DNA of 60,641 nt. Origin: Trichomonas tenax (lineage: Eukaryota; Parabasalia; Trichomonadida; Trichomonadidae). The DNA is taken from NCBI GenBank assembly GCA_023091735.1, contig JALKBU010000210.1, positions 1 to 60,641 of the forward strand, given 5' to 3'. The position numbers and the translations under genes are program-made. Below are positions 20,797 through 31,189 of the stretch, one piece after another. Under the pieces are notes generated by a model. The model saw only the letters and a program-made list of their open reading frames with translations. It was not told where the DNA came from and searched no databases. Within the stretch, counting starts at the first letter, position 1. Each line of letters starts with the position of its first letter.

Positions 20797-23700
20797 TTAT
20801 TGTTCTTCTTCATGATCAACTTGTTTCATAAGGATTCTGCTGGACTCGGTCCATTTAATTCCATTACCACAAAGCTTTGAATGATCGATAGACAAAACAG
20901 CCCATCCATCACCGAAGCCGCCGGAATCAACTGTCAATGGCAGAAGGTCGAATAGATCTGGAGTGAGGTTTCCAATCTTTGTTTCAACGAGGCTGACATT
21001 AACGAGAGCTGACCCGGCTGCATTGACAACTGGACGATCTGTGAATACATTGCAGCGTGTTATTGTGATGGATGATGGACCACCACTAGAGAGTGCTGTA
21101 GCGACGAAAATAGCGGAGTTTCCTGGCATGTCGTCTTTTACATCGCCACCAATATTTGCTTCAATGTACAAATTAGAGATATCAAGTGTGCCAAGGCCAT
21201 CAACAATGCAGCGTGATGAATCAATATTTCCTGAAACATTGGTTCCACCATTCATCAAAATGTTTGACTTCTTTCCGTCACCTTCGATACGAAGTGTTTG
21301 GAATGCTCCAAGTTTAACACGAGCGTTCCACTGAGCGCGAACACCACTTGCGATGTGAACAGTGACTGTTGTGTTCGTCTTTAGCATGTCCTTGATCATA
21401 GCGCCAAGGTCTTCATCGTCGTTAGCTTCAATAGTTGCGGACTTCATTTTCTGTTGATTCGCGTTCATATCTGTTTCGGATGCAACTCTGTGTGATCTCT
21501 TAACAGCCTTCTTCATAGCTTTGTCACCATAGTTATCATAAATCTCACTGACGTGGTCATTAACGAATGATATCATTGTGTCTTTGAATATATCAATGAA
21601 GCTTACAGCCTCATCGAATTTGATTCTTAAGCTCTCGATTTCTTTGTTATATCTATGAATTGATTGAAGTCCCTTGATCTGGTCATTATTTTCATCAATG
21701 TTATGACCGAATTTTTCGCTTTTCTCAGAGAGCTGTGCGAGAACTTTCTCAACATTTGCAAATCTGCCTTCTACCTTTTCGTTTGCAGTTGAAAGCATCT
21801 CCTTCAACGAATCATTGTCACCTTGAGATTTGTTCATTGACTCTGTTGCTAATGCTTGCGCTTTAACAACTTTATCGTTGAGATCCTTAAGAGCTGTCTC
21901 GTTTCGTGTGTCAGCATCTTGTTGTGATTTGACAGCTCCATCTACGATCTTTCTGACTTCGGCAATCGATGGCTTGAATTTATTCTCAATGTCTGAGCTT
22001 AAGACATCGATTTTCTCATTGAATGAATCATTGATCTTAGTGATTGTCTTCTTTTGCTGAGCCTGAGTGTTTGTGATTTCACCAATCTTTTGAAGCAATT
22101 CATCATTCTTCTTTGCGTTGCTTACGTTGCTTTCTTTATTTGATTTTTCGAAGTCTGCGACAGCTTCATCGATATTCTTCTGCAATAAGTTATCCTGATC
22201 AGAAAGCTTTTGTTGAACAGTGTCAATCTTGCTGTTCAAGTTAGTTGATTGCTCCTGAAGATCGTTGTTGAAATCTTTCTGCAACTGGTTGACAGCGCTC
22301 TTTATATCGCGTGTCGTCTGTTTGTGAGTTGCAACAATCTGATCAATGTTCTTTTCAGCTGTTGTAACACGGCCTTCGATGAGAGTAATCTGATTTCCAA
22401 GTTGCTCACGTGTTTCTGCATTCTGTGCACTTAATGTGTCCTTGACATTATCAACCTTAGCATTTAATTGAGTGATGTCATCTGTGATTTCTTTGATTTG
22501 AGCATTTGTTGAATCTCTGAAGTTATCGAGATTGTTATTGAGCTTATCAGATCTCTTCTGAGAGTCTTCAATTGACTTATCAAGTCTTGTTGAGAGAGAG
22601 TTGTTAACTTGATCGATTGAAGCCTTCAATGCCTCCTCAGAATTTGCAATGCTTGATTTAGCATTCGCATCAACACTGTTGACTAAGATGTTGAGATCGT
22701 TGAATCTCTGAGCCATTTCTGCACGGATCTTCTGGTCTTCTGTTTGGACAACAGTTGCCAATTCGTTGATCTTAGACTTCTGCTGCGAGAACTGTTCTTT
22801 GATCTTCTGGTGGCTGTCGTTAATGAAATTAGTTAATTCTTGTGTATCCTTCGATGCTTGCTTCTTATTCGCTCCAATTGTTCCATTCAACTGTGATTCT
22901 GTCTTAGCAATCAATTCATGTAACTCGTTATTCATTTGTGCTGCTTTGTCTTCGCATGATTTGATATGTATATCGAGTTCTGTTTCCTTCTGCTTAGCTC
23001 TATCGTTTTCAGCATCAATCTTCTGAGAAACTTTGCTAACAGCATCATGTGTCTCAGCTGATACATTAGTAGCAACCTTTTCGATCTTCTTGTTGAGAGA
23101 ATTGAGCATTTGTGAAAGCGAATTGAGTGAAACACCATCAGCGCCTGTAATGCTCTTGAGGAAAACGTCTAACGCGTCAATGCGCTTTTCGAGAGTGTCG
23201 TTGACTTCTTTGAGTGATGCTGCAGCATTGTTCTTGATATTATCATCAGTTGCCATGAGTTGATTGTACTTATCATTCAATGAGTCAGTAAATGTATTGG
23301 ATGCAACAGTGACTCTCTTCTTGATGTAATCCTTCATCTCCTTGTAATCATTTGGAAGCTGCTCTCTGATAGCATCGACTTCTTCCTTAGTTGAAGCGTT
23401 ATCAGAGTCGCATTTGATGAGGTGCTGGTTAATAAGTGTGAACTGATCATTCAAGTAAATTGAAGTCTTGTTGTTTGCGTTTTGAACAGCTTGAACTTGA
23501 ACTTTGATGTTATCGCCTAATTTGGCAACTGCGTCATCAACATAACGCATTGAAGATGTGTTCTTTGACTCAATGAAAACTGTCATCTCTTGCAATTTGG
23601 ATGTATTCGTCTGTTCTGCTTGAGCAATCTTTTCATCAACTTCGACAAATCGCGCGTCATAGTTCTTGACGAGTTTGCTAAACTTCTTGTCGATGTGGCT

Positions 23701-26700
23701 GATTTTTTCTTTATTCTCGGCAACTGTTGTGTTGAACAATTCATGTTGTTCATTAATTCTTGCTTTGTTGGCTTCAATCTCCTTAGCGAGTTGTGATAAG
23801 TTGGAATCTGATCCCGCACGGATTGAGTCAATCTCTGACTGTAATGTCTGGACATCTTTTTGTGCCTTCTTGATGATCTCATCTTGAGCAGTTTCTGACT
23901 TCTTTTCAGCTGTCTGGATGTTGGTGTTAAGCTTTTCGATGACATCGACAATCTGTGGAATGTTTTGCTTAGCTTTGCCGCGGAAATCAGCGAAATTCTG
24001 CTTGATTTCATTGTCGCTTTGGTTCATCTCGTTTCTGATATCATTTGTTGTATCACGAAGCTTTGAGATCTGATCGTTAAGTTCAAGCTTATTTGATTCT
24101 TGCTTAGCCATAATTGCATTCTCTTGCTGACCGGTCTTATCCATGAAGTCTGTAAGAGACTTTTGTACGTTTGTGATTTCTTCAGAAGCTTTAGTTCTCA
24201 AGCTGTCAATTCGCGATTTGGCCTTCTTTTCGACTTCATCGATTCTGTTTGTGATTTCTGGGAGTGTCTTTGTTTCAGCTCCAACAAGTGTTATGAAGTT
24301 ATTTGTTATTGTTGTGATTTGCTTCTGTTGAAGTGTAAGCTTGTCATCCAACTGCTTATTCATGTCTTGCCTTAATGTAGCGATCTGCGAATTGTTTTCT
24401 TCTGTGAGCTTGTTGAAGTCCGATCTCAACTGAGAGTTCTGGGCTATTGATGCCTTGTTGTTATCATCGAGTTTAGCAATTAACTCGGCCCTGAGTTGTC
24501 CAATAGCTGCATCGTGTTTGTTGCGATCTTCCTTATGCAAATTGGAGAGTTCTTGGATCAAACCGACAAGTTTTGGAATGTCGATCTGTGAATCACCCAT
24601 CATTGAGTTGAAGATTGCTTCAAGATGAGAAATTCTTTCGTTTAATTCATTTCTCTTTGCATCGATTGTAGCAAGAAGTGTCTTGTTTTGTTTATCAAGC
24701 TTCTGGTTGATATCGGCCTTGTTTTCATCGACTGTTGTCTTAACTGCCTTAATGTCATCGTTTGTTGCAGTGAGTGCTGACTTGAGTGCAGCAATCTGCT
24801 TGAGAATCTCCTTCTGATCACCGAGAATACCGTTGACGGAATTGTCTTCCTTCGATTCAACGTCCTTGATCATCTGGACGAGCTCATCATGCATCTTTGT
24901 TTGAGAGTTCTGTGCGTTTGCGAAATGCTTGTCACTGTCCTTCTTGTTGGCCTCGATTTGAGCTGAAAGATCTTGATTTGTCATTTGGACTTGTTCGATC
25001 GTTTGATTGACTTCATTGAACATTGTCTGAACGCCCTGGAATTTCTCGCGTTGACGTGTGATAAATGCATCGACCTTTGATTGAAGTTGATCCATATCTG
25101 AGCGAACTCTCATTGTGATATCTGCAATTGAAGAATCTTCATTTGTGTATGCCTTTGTGATTTCATCCTTTTGAGCTTCCATAGCATCCTTCAGCGACTG
25201 AACTTCTTTGTCGATGATTCCTTGGATTGTTGTTGCTGAAACTTTGATGTCAGATTCAACTTTCTCTTCAAGAGACTTCATTGAGTCGTTAACCTTTGTG
25301 AGATTGTCAGCAAACTGTGCATCAATCTTTGCTCTATCGGCTTCGTAGGCGGCCTTAAACTCTGTGAATTCCTTGTAGATCGATTTGATGCGCTTTGATG
25401 CCTTTCCAAATTCTCTTTCTTTGAATTCATCAAGCTTCTGTTGAACAGCGTTGATCTTTTCAGCTAAACCATTGTTCATTTGTGTTTGTGAAGCATTTAA
25501 TGCTGCCTGAGCATCAGCAACCAACTTTTCGAGTTCTTGACGACGTTGTTCAAGTTCATTGCGAACATTTGTGAATTCTGTCTTAGTTTCATTCGCAAAT
25601 GCTTCGTGATTGCTCTTAGCTTGTGCAACATCATCTGCTAAGCTGTTAAAATGAGCTTGAAGATTGACTTTATATTGTTCAAATTGCTTGTTGACGTCAT
25701 CGATTCTCGTTGCGACCTTTTGATCGATAGAAGTGACCTTTTGGTCAATATGTGCGATCTGATCATCCATGGTTGTTATTGTTTCCTGGAATGCATCAAT
25801 TTTGTCTGAAAGAGCTTTAATTTGTTCAAGTTTCGTGTTGATTTTATTGATTGATTTATCTTTAGCAGAAAGATTCCTTTCTATCTCTGCCTTATATTCA
25901 ACGAACTCAGAGTCTGTTTTAGCCTTTTCTGCCTTGTTGGCATTTATTTCTTCGTTAACTTTTGCGATTTGTGAATTGATGTCATTAACATCTTTCTGTT
26001 CGTTCTCAGTCAAAGATTTCTCTAAAGATTCGATCTTTTCTGTCAATGTTTGCATATTTTCGTTAATCTTGTTTTCCAGATCTTCATCAGCTTTTTCAAA
26101 ACCACGAATGTACTGCGAATGTGTTTCAAGTAACTCATGATGCTGTGCGAGGAGTTTAATAACTTTATTGTTTATTTTTTCATCGATAACTTGGATATCA
26201 GTTGTATTTTTATCTATATCTTGTCTGCTCTTGTCGACATCGGTTCTTAAACCTTGTAATGTTTCGTGATTTTGGTACAAAACATTTTTAATTTGGTCAA
26301 TTGTTTGATTTATTGAAGCAGCAACATTATCAGTGTATTTTGTTGCCTTATTTAATGCCTTTACGGCAGTATCTTTCGAATATTCCTGCATTTCAGTTTT
26401 GGCTGCCACAATTCTTTCATCAACAGTTCCAAGATTTTGCTGTATTTCTTGGATCTTTGCATCGAGTTTGTTTTCAACATCTTGGAGATCTTTTTCAGTG
26501 TCTTCCTTTAATTGCGTTATTTCTCCATATATCTTTTGATGTTCGATATCTGCATTAGATTCCAATGAATTAAAACGCGTGCTAAGTAGTTCTGTTGCTT
26601 CTTGTGATGCTTTTATTGTTTTGTCGTGTTTTTTGATTGTTTGATTTAAATCGAAGAAGTCAGAGTCCAATTTCTTGACGGTATCAATTGTGCCTCCCAT

Positions 26701-26868
26701 TGACTTCATCAGTTTCCTGAGCGCCTTCATTTTATCATCCATATCATTTCCTAAGTTCAAAACGTCTGCAACTCTCTTCTCGAGGTCATCAATACGCTTC
26801 GAAACTTCTTCGTAGTGATCGTTCTCAATACGATTCAATGCCTCGATACGACTCGAGGCATTATCCAT
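20797..26868 (-). CDS. giant coiled-coil protein with C-terminal beta-rich domain, 2023 aa
   Basis: An intact 2023-codon frame from an ATG, the largest gene in the window. Residues 1 to about 1735 are almost uninterrupted coiled coil, rich in Lys, Glu, Gln, Asp, Ile, Leu and Asn with heptad spacing and almost no proline. Recurrent words such as KIDAxxxE, NDxI and DxINQ suggest internal duplication. A short linker (about 1735-1815) with basic KKAVKRSHR and acidic DDEDLG patches follows. The C-terminal 200 residues are a separate domain with glycine-rich short strands (LRIEGDGKKSNILMNGG, SRCIVDGLGTLDISNLYIEANIGG, SITITRCNVF), like a right-handed parallel beta-helix. There is no signal peptide or membrane helix. 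Codons are more GC-biased than in most neighbours, so it is probably well expressed. A cytoskeletal filament or tether with a globular head is inferred; the function is unknown. Confidence 0.93.
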   Translation of the reverse strand: MDNASSRIEALNRIENDHYEEVSKRIDDLEKRVADVLNLGNDMDDKMKALRKLMKSMGGTIDTVKKLDSDFFDLNQTIKKHDKTIKASQEATELLSTRFNSLESNADIEHQKIYGEITQLKEDTEKDLQDVENKLDAKIQEIQQNLGTVDERIVAAKTEMQEYSKDTAVKALNKATKYTDNVAASINQTIDQIKNVLYQNHETLQGLRTDVDKSRQDIDKNTTDIQVIDEKINNKVIKLLAQHHELLETHSQYIRGFEKADEDLENKINENMQTLTEKIESLEKSLTENEQKDVNDINSQIAKVNEEINANKAEKAKTDSEFVEYKAEIERNLSAKDKSINKINTKLEQIKALSDKIDAFQETITTMDDQIAHIDQKVTSIDQKVATRIDDVNKQFEQYKVNLQAHFNSLADDVAQAKSNHEAFANETKTEFTNVRNELEQRRQELEKLVADAQAALNASQTQMNNGLAEKINAVQQKLDEFKEREFGKASKRIKSIYKEFTEFKAAYEADRAKIDAQFADNLTKVNDSMKSLEEKVESDIKVSATTIQGIIDKEVQSLKDAMEAQKDEITKAYTNEDSSIADITMRVRSDMDQLQSKVDAFITRQREKFQGVQTMFNEVNQTIEQVQMTNQDLSAQIEANKKDSDKHFANAQNSQTKMHDELVQMIKDVESKEDNSVNGILGDQKEILKQIAALKSALTATNDDIKAVKTTVDENKADINQKLDKQNKTLLATIDAKRNELNERISHLEAIFNSMMGDSQIDIPKLVGLIQELSNLHKEDRNKHDAAIGQLRAELIAKLDDNNKASIAQNSQLRSDFNKLTEENNSQIATLRQDMNKQLDDKLTLQQKQITTITNNFITLVGAETKTLPEITNRIDEVEKKAKSRIDSLRTKASEEITNVQKSLTDFMDKTGQQENAIMAKQESNKLELNDQISKLRDTTNDIRNEMNQSDNEIKQNFADFRGKAKQNIPQIVDVIEKLNTNIQTAEKKSETAQDEIIKKAQKDVQTLQSEIDSIRAGSDSNLSQLAKEIEANKARINEQHELFNTTVAENKEKISHIDKKFSKLVKNYDARFVEVDEKIAQAEQTNTSKLQEMTVFIESKNTSSMRYVDDAVAKLGDNIKVQVQAVQNANNKTSIYLNDQFTLINQHLIKCDSDNASTKEEVDAIREQLPNDYKEMKDYIKKRVTVASNTFTDSLNDKYNQLMATDDNIKNNAAASLKEVNDTLEKRIDALDVFLKSITGADGVSLNSLSQMLNSLNKKIEKVATNVSAETHDAVSKVSQKIDAENDRAKQKETELDIHIKSCEDKAAQMNNELHELIAKTESQLNGTIGANKKQASKDTQELTNFINDSHQKIKEQFSQQKSKINELATVVQTEDQKIRAEMAQRFNDLNILVNSVDANAKSSIANSEEALKASIDQVNNSLSTRLDKSIEDSQKRSDKLNNNLDNFRDSTNAQIKEITDDITQLNAKVDNVKDTLSAQNAETREQLGNQITLIEGRVTTAEKNIDQIVATHKQTTRDIKSAVNQLQKDFNNDLQEQSTNLNSKIDTVQQKLSDQDNLLQKNIDEAVADFEKSNKESNVSNAKKNDELLQKIGEITNTQAQQKKTITKINDSFNEKIDVLSSDIENKFKPSIAEVRKIVDGAVKSQQDADTRNETALKDLNDKVVKAQALATESMNKSQGDNDSLKEMLSTANEKVEGRFANVEKVLAQLSEKSEKFGHNIDENNDQIKGLQSIHRYNKEIESLRIKFDEAVSFIDIFKDTMISFVNDHVSEIYDNYGDKAMKKAVKRSHRVASETDMNANQQKMKSATIEANDDEDLGAMIKDMLKTNTTVTVHIASGVRAQWNARVKLGAFQTLRIEGDGKKSNILMNGGTNVSGNIDSSRCIVDGLGTLDISNLYIEANIGGDVKDDMPGNSAIFVATALSSGGPSSITITRCNVFTDRPVVNAAGSALVNVSLVETKIGNLTPDLFDLLPLTVDSGGFGDGWAVLSIDHSKLCGNGIKWTESSRILMKQVDHEEEQ

Positions 26869-27550
26869 CGAAAGTTTTTAAAAATAGTTTTTCAAAAAGT
26901 CGAATATTTTTCTAAATTTTAGAAAACAGTTATAATAGCAATTGTGTTTTTAAGCTTATTTTGCCACATTTGATCAAAAAACGATAAAACATTAATATGG
27001 ATGAGCGCTACCAAAAATAATGATGACTCTTTTTTGCGCGGCTAAATTTGAAAAGTTTAAATTGTGAAGAATAGAGCGAGAAAAATCGAAAAGAACCGAA
27101 ATGTGACATTTTTTGGGAGAATAACACATAGAGCTTATGTGTGAACACTTGGAATACTTTTTTCCAAAAAAAAAACATATTTGTGATTAGATTTACCTAT
27201 TTATCATCGACAACAGCCTATTTTACGTTATAAAAATGCTATACAATGGGAATATAATATGTTATAATGAGTAAAGCACATCATGGCAAATCAATGTTTT
27301 TGATGCAAGATATATCTAATATTTTAATGAAATATAGACTTTGTTAGTTAATTCTTTAATATATCATGAACAACAGGATTTTGTACATTGGGGTTCAATA
27401 ACTTATCAAGAAGTTAATCCAGTGAGTTAAAAAACGAGTTTCGCCGACTTTGCGTATAAAAATTTAATTGCCTTTATTGTTCATGTTTTAATATGTCACT
27501 TTTAACAATTAACCTTTTCATTTACTAAAAGTGTCATTATTTCTTAGGAG
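26869..27550. other. upstream region of the giant coiled-coil gene
   Basis: AT-rich, about 680 bp, containing the promoter of the minus-strand gene ending at 26868. No convincing initiator is visible right before the ATG. I see nothing else. Confidence 0.45.
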
Positions 27551-28228
27551 TTGAATGAATACATATACGAGGGTCTAAAATTCACATATTTTACTTCTAA
27601 TCGGAGATTTTCAACATCTTCTAGCTTATATATTGTAAGGAATCTATTCAAAAATATTCATGATGGAATTGTTATTAATGTTAATCCATCAAGTTCTAAT
27701 ATAATAATTGACTTTTCATCATTTATTAATATTTCAGCGGCTGAATTTGCATGTGGATATTTGAATCCAATAAATTTAAGCATTCAGAAGAAAATTTGTT
27801 GTGATTTATGCTTTGCAACTACTCGATATAATTACGGGGCAATTTTGGGCCCATCTAGCCATAATATTACTAATGTAATTGAATTTGTGTCTTTTAATTA
27901 TATAAAGAATCATTCATCTCATGATTTTATTGGGCAAGAAAACTCGAATGTTGTTGATAATATCAATTCAACAAACATTGATCTTCGGTATTTGACATAT
28001 ATGTACTCTAATCCTTCTCCTACCAGTTTTGTTTCATATATCAATTTTATAAATCATACTACAGAAGATGCACTATTTTACAGCTGTAGTATTGTTAAAT
28101 GCGACTCAGCAAATTTTGTGAATTTTCTATGAGGAAACTCAATAATAGTTAATATAAATCAATTTATTATCGAAAAATCTGTTTTTGTTCAAGTAAGTAG
28201 TTCTAAGTTATTCAGATATACCAACTAA
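27551..28228 (+). pseudogene. Pmp-like beta-helix protein fragment
   Basis: The frame opens at a TTG with no ATG and runs 193 codons to TGA at 28130-28132. It then continues in the same frame for 31 more codons to TAA at 28226-28228. The peptide shows the trichomonad Pmp-like pattern: NLFKNIHDGIVINVNPSSSN, then short strands with Asn/Ser turns and a Cys-rich CCDLCFATT segment, and, after the stop, INQFIIEKSVF. It covers only an N-terminal slice of a surface protein that is normally several hundred residues longer. No signal peptide or membrane anchor remains. It is a second, independent copy of the family found at 16719-17690, on the other strand. Confidence 0.7.
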
Positions 28229-28350
28229 AATCCAAGTCATTATTCGGATTTCAATGCATTTCATGGAATTTAAAATATTGTTTTTTCGACAAAAAGAAAA
28301 AGGGAAATATAAAATAAATAGGATCTTCATGAGTCGGGACTTGAGCGGTT

Positions 28351-28417
28351 TCCGCAACATGACGCAACTTTACAAATCCTCTCAAAATTGAGAGCCAATG
28401 TTGCGTCAAGTTGCGGA
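28351..28417. repeat. GC-rich inverted repeat (foldback)
   Basis: TCCGCAACATGACGCAAC at 28351-28368 and TTGCGTCAAGTTGCGGA with the preceding G at 28400-28417 are inverse over 17 of 18 positions. The 31-base loop contains a second palindrome CTCTCAAAATTGAGAG (28379-28394), similar in words to the core of the TIR mini-element. It may be a short foldback element or a stable RNA structure. Confidence 0.65.
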
Positions 28418-28521
28418 AGCTCCAAAAAATTGAATACTTTTCGGCAAGATTTGAAAGGGCTAAAATTTTAACGTCATTGCAAAGTCACTTTTGGTGATTC
28501 TTGCTTCTCGTTGAAGCCTGC

Positions 28522-28698
28522 TCACCATACTTGCACCACAGATACTCCATCCTGTGGAAATGATAAGAGTCTTAAGCCATGTCGATTCAAGTTGGCCAGC
28601 ATGAGATACAAATCAATGTCCGTTAAAACAACGAAACCGACAGAATCCAGTTGACACACGATAGCTTGGCTATAGAAATTGCATATTACGTTGTCAAA
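28522..28698 (-). pseudogene. 58-codon coding remnant, family unknown
   Basis: A GC-richer patch downstream of the inverted repeat. The minus strand is open for 58 codons to TGA at 28522-28524 and reads QAIVCQLDSVGFVVLTDIDL, then a leucine-rich stretch and SFPQDGVSVVQVW, with the composition of a folded protein. It has no start codon at its head and a stop on both sides. I do not recognise the family. It is likely a gene fragment. Confidence 0.32.
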
Positions 28699-31174
28699 TC
28701 ATATCTCTAAAAATTTCAAAATAAAGCAAACCTTCGATTTCATATTTTTATCAACTAACACGGGTTTTTAGCGACAGTTAAAGCAGAAGCAGCGTAAATC
28801 CTACCAAATCTCCGTATTACAGCAATCATGGGTTTGTTTTTAAATATTGCCAATTTTTAATAACACGCTTCCATGATACAGACTATTTGATTTTTGTTGT
28901 CCTGTATATTCTAAGCATGTTGACTTCTATTTAGCTGTTCTATTTCAGTTATATAAAATTCGCAAAAAAATTGTCAATTTATTGGCTATTACTTGGTATA
29001 GTTACATTTCTAATGTGCGTTAGAATATTGTTTCATTACTTTCATAAGACTATTTATACTTTTCAATGTTCAAAAAAAATCAAACATCCTATAGCAAACA
29101 TTTATATCTAGAATTGAAATTACATACGTTGGGCGAATACGTCCAATTGAAGAAACCGATGGATGTCCAAAATATATATATATTCCTATTTTAGATTTTT
29201 ATCATATCTTTGAATAAACATGTTTTATAGCTCATATATACTGTTTTTTCTATATATTCTATATATAAAATGCATATTGTCAGTTGATATACATCATCTT
29301 GATACAGATATTGCCAAAAATCTATTTTTCTTTAAATGCATTATTATGTTCTTCATGATTAATTATAATTTTATAGAAAAACCATAGACTATTGATCAAT
29401 ATTACTCGACAACATAAATCACATTAGTTTCCTATGTCTTATGACTATAAATAAAAAGGAATTGATATACACTTGTGTGTTATGTTGTGATTATACTGTT
29501 AAATGTGCACACTTTGAAAATTCATTTGAAAAACATCTTTCATTAAATATTGTGTTGATGAGATTGTCTTTGAATTCATCTAAAAAACTTGTGCAGGCAT
29601 TCCTAAAGGTCCAGTAGAGCCAGTAAATAAAAAATCAATTGATATTAAGTTATAAATAAAAGTTATTTTATATATGCAGAATATGTTTCATAGATATGCT
29701 TTGCATATTTACAAAATAAAATAAGCTACTCAGAAACAACTATATTTTTATATTTAATATAGATGTTCTGCTGTAAATGAATTTGGAGATGTAATTTAAA
29801 TTCGTGTTTAGAGTAAATAGTTGCCATAATAAAGTATATATATTATGTTGTAGCGAATGCTAACTAGATCCTTCTAACAAGTAAGATATTGAAAATTAAG
29901 ATTTTAAAATTTTTATGATTTTTTCAATTACTAAAGTGTGATTGGTAAAAGATATAAGGCCAACGAATTCTGAGGAGTTTGAGCTGAATATATGTGCATT
30001 TGATTTTTTGCGTGAATATTTTGGGCTGTAATTCATTATACAATAAGATAGTATTCATTAGAAGAAACAAATAATGTAAATCCAATGATATTAAAGACGA
30101 GCTCGATTAATTTAATAATGTAAAATATCGAAAAGTATATTTATGTGCACTTACTATACACAAATCATATAGCGTAACGCAGTTAATGTATTTGTGAATT
30201 AGTTGTTTCTTAAAATCGAATTGTTGTATTTCGCATATTATAAACGTGCATTATACAGACGATTTTAGTATTCTGAATAGTGACTTTGCATAGGGATGCT
30301 GATGTGTATCATTGTAGCGTATCAGATCTTCTCAATACGCACTGTAGAAAAAGATAAATTTTTCGAGATTTCGGTCTTACCGACAATGATGTGCTTGGAT
30401 GGTGGCATTGATACATATATAATACAGAGCATACGTCAACAAGAGATAACACCATGGTTTCAAACTGGAACAAAGATGCGATTTGTATCTCGGTAACCAG
30501 AATGAAAATTATGATTTTCTTTGATGAAATCAAAGATACAAAAGGATTTAAAGAAGAATATGATGTTAAATCAACCAAAAATGTATCCAACTAAATAAAA
30601 AGTGAAATTGAATAGTTTACAGTTGCGGAAAGGTGACAGGTCTCCATGAGTCTAACCAATGGTATATATAACCTTTAGCATTAACTAAACCACTGCAACA
30701 CAATTCAACATTCACCATTTTGACTCAATGGTGACACTAAAGATCTTGTTTACAGAAAGGTGACTCAAAAAAAGGGAAAAAACGCACCAGCGATGTTTCG
30801 AGCAACCAAACTTTAATCCAAATTCCTGACACCCCCTGCTTTAGACCTGTGGCTAAAGTATTGTGAAACTGGGTACTGAAATATAATCATGTAATATTTT
30901 ACCTATTGACATGAGCTCAATCTTTCTCGAGCATAAGAGCGAATTAGTTAGTTATCTCGCATAAAGCGTAATTAGAAGCATTATATCTAATGAATTTTGT
31001 GGATGATTAGTTTGTGGCATATTAGGATGGGAAAAATTTGAGATAATTTTGATTCTAAAAATTTGAAAAATAAATATCATGTAAAGTGTCAAAAGTCGGA
31101 TTTTATTTCCCCTGCAATATTTTCTCATACCCGCGAATATCAGAAACGATAGAAAAGTAAACGATTATTTTCTA
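28699..31174. other. 2.5-kb gene-poor stretch
   Basis: Very AT-rich at 28700-30280, with no gene supported. Frames on both strands at 30296-30590 overlap each other and match nothing. At 30600-30780 there are two GGAAAGGTGAC-type words and the small hairpin CACCATT...AATGGTG at about 30714-30734. The last 150 bp are the CK2 promoter. Confidence 0.5.
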
Positions 31175-31180
31175 TCACTT
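31175..31180 (+). promoter_or_regulatory. initiator (Inr) of the CK2 gene
   Basis: TCACTT followed by TT, with +1 at 31177 and 13 bases to the ATG at 31190. This is the same word and spacing as at PGK. The sequence match is direct; function is inferred from the known trichomonad initiator. Confidence 0.6.
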
Positions 31181-31189
31181 TTCAGACAG

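Noticed and set aside
25769..26558. Plus-strand frames opposite the giant coiled-coil gene (and others across 20.9-26.6 kb)
   Set aside because: Antisense shadows of a long intact gene.
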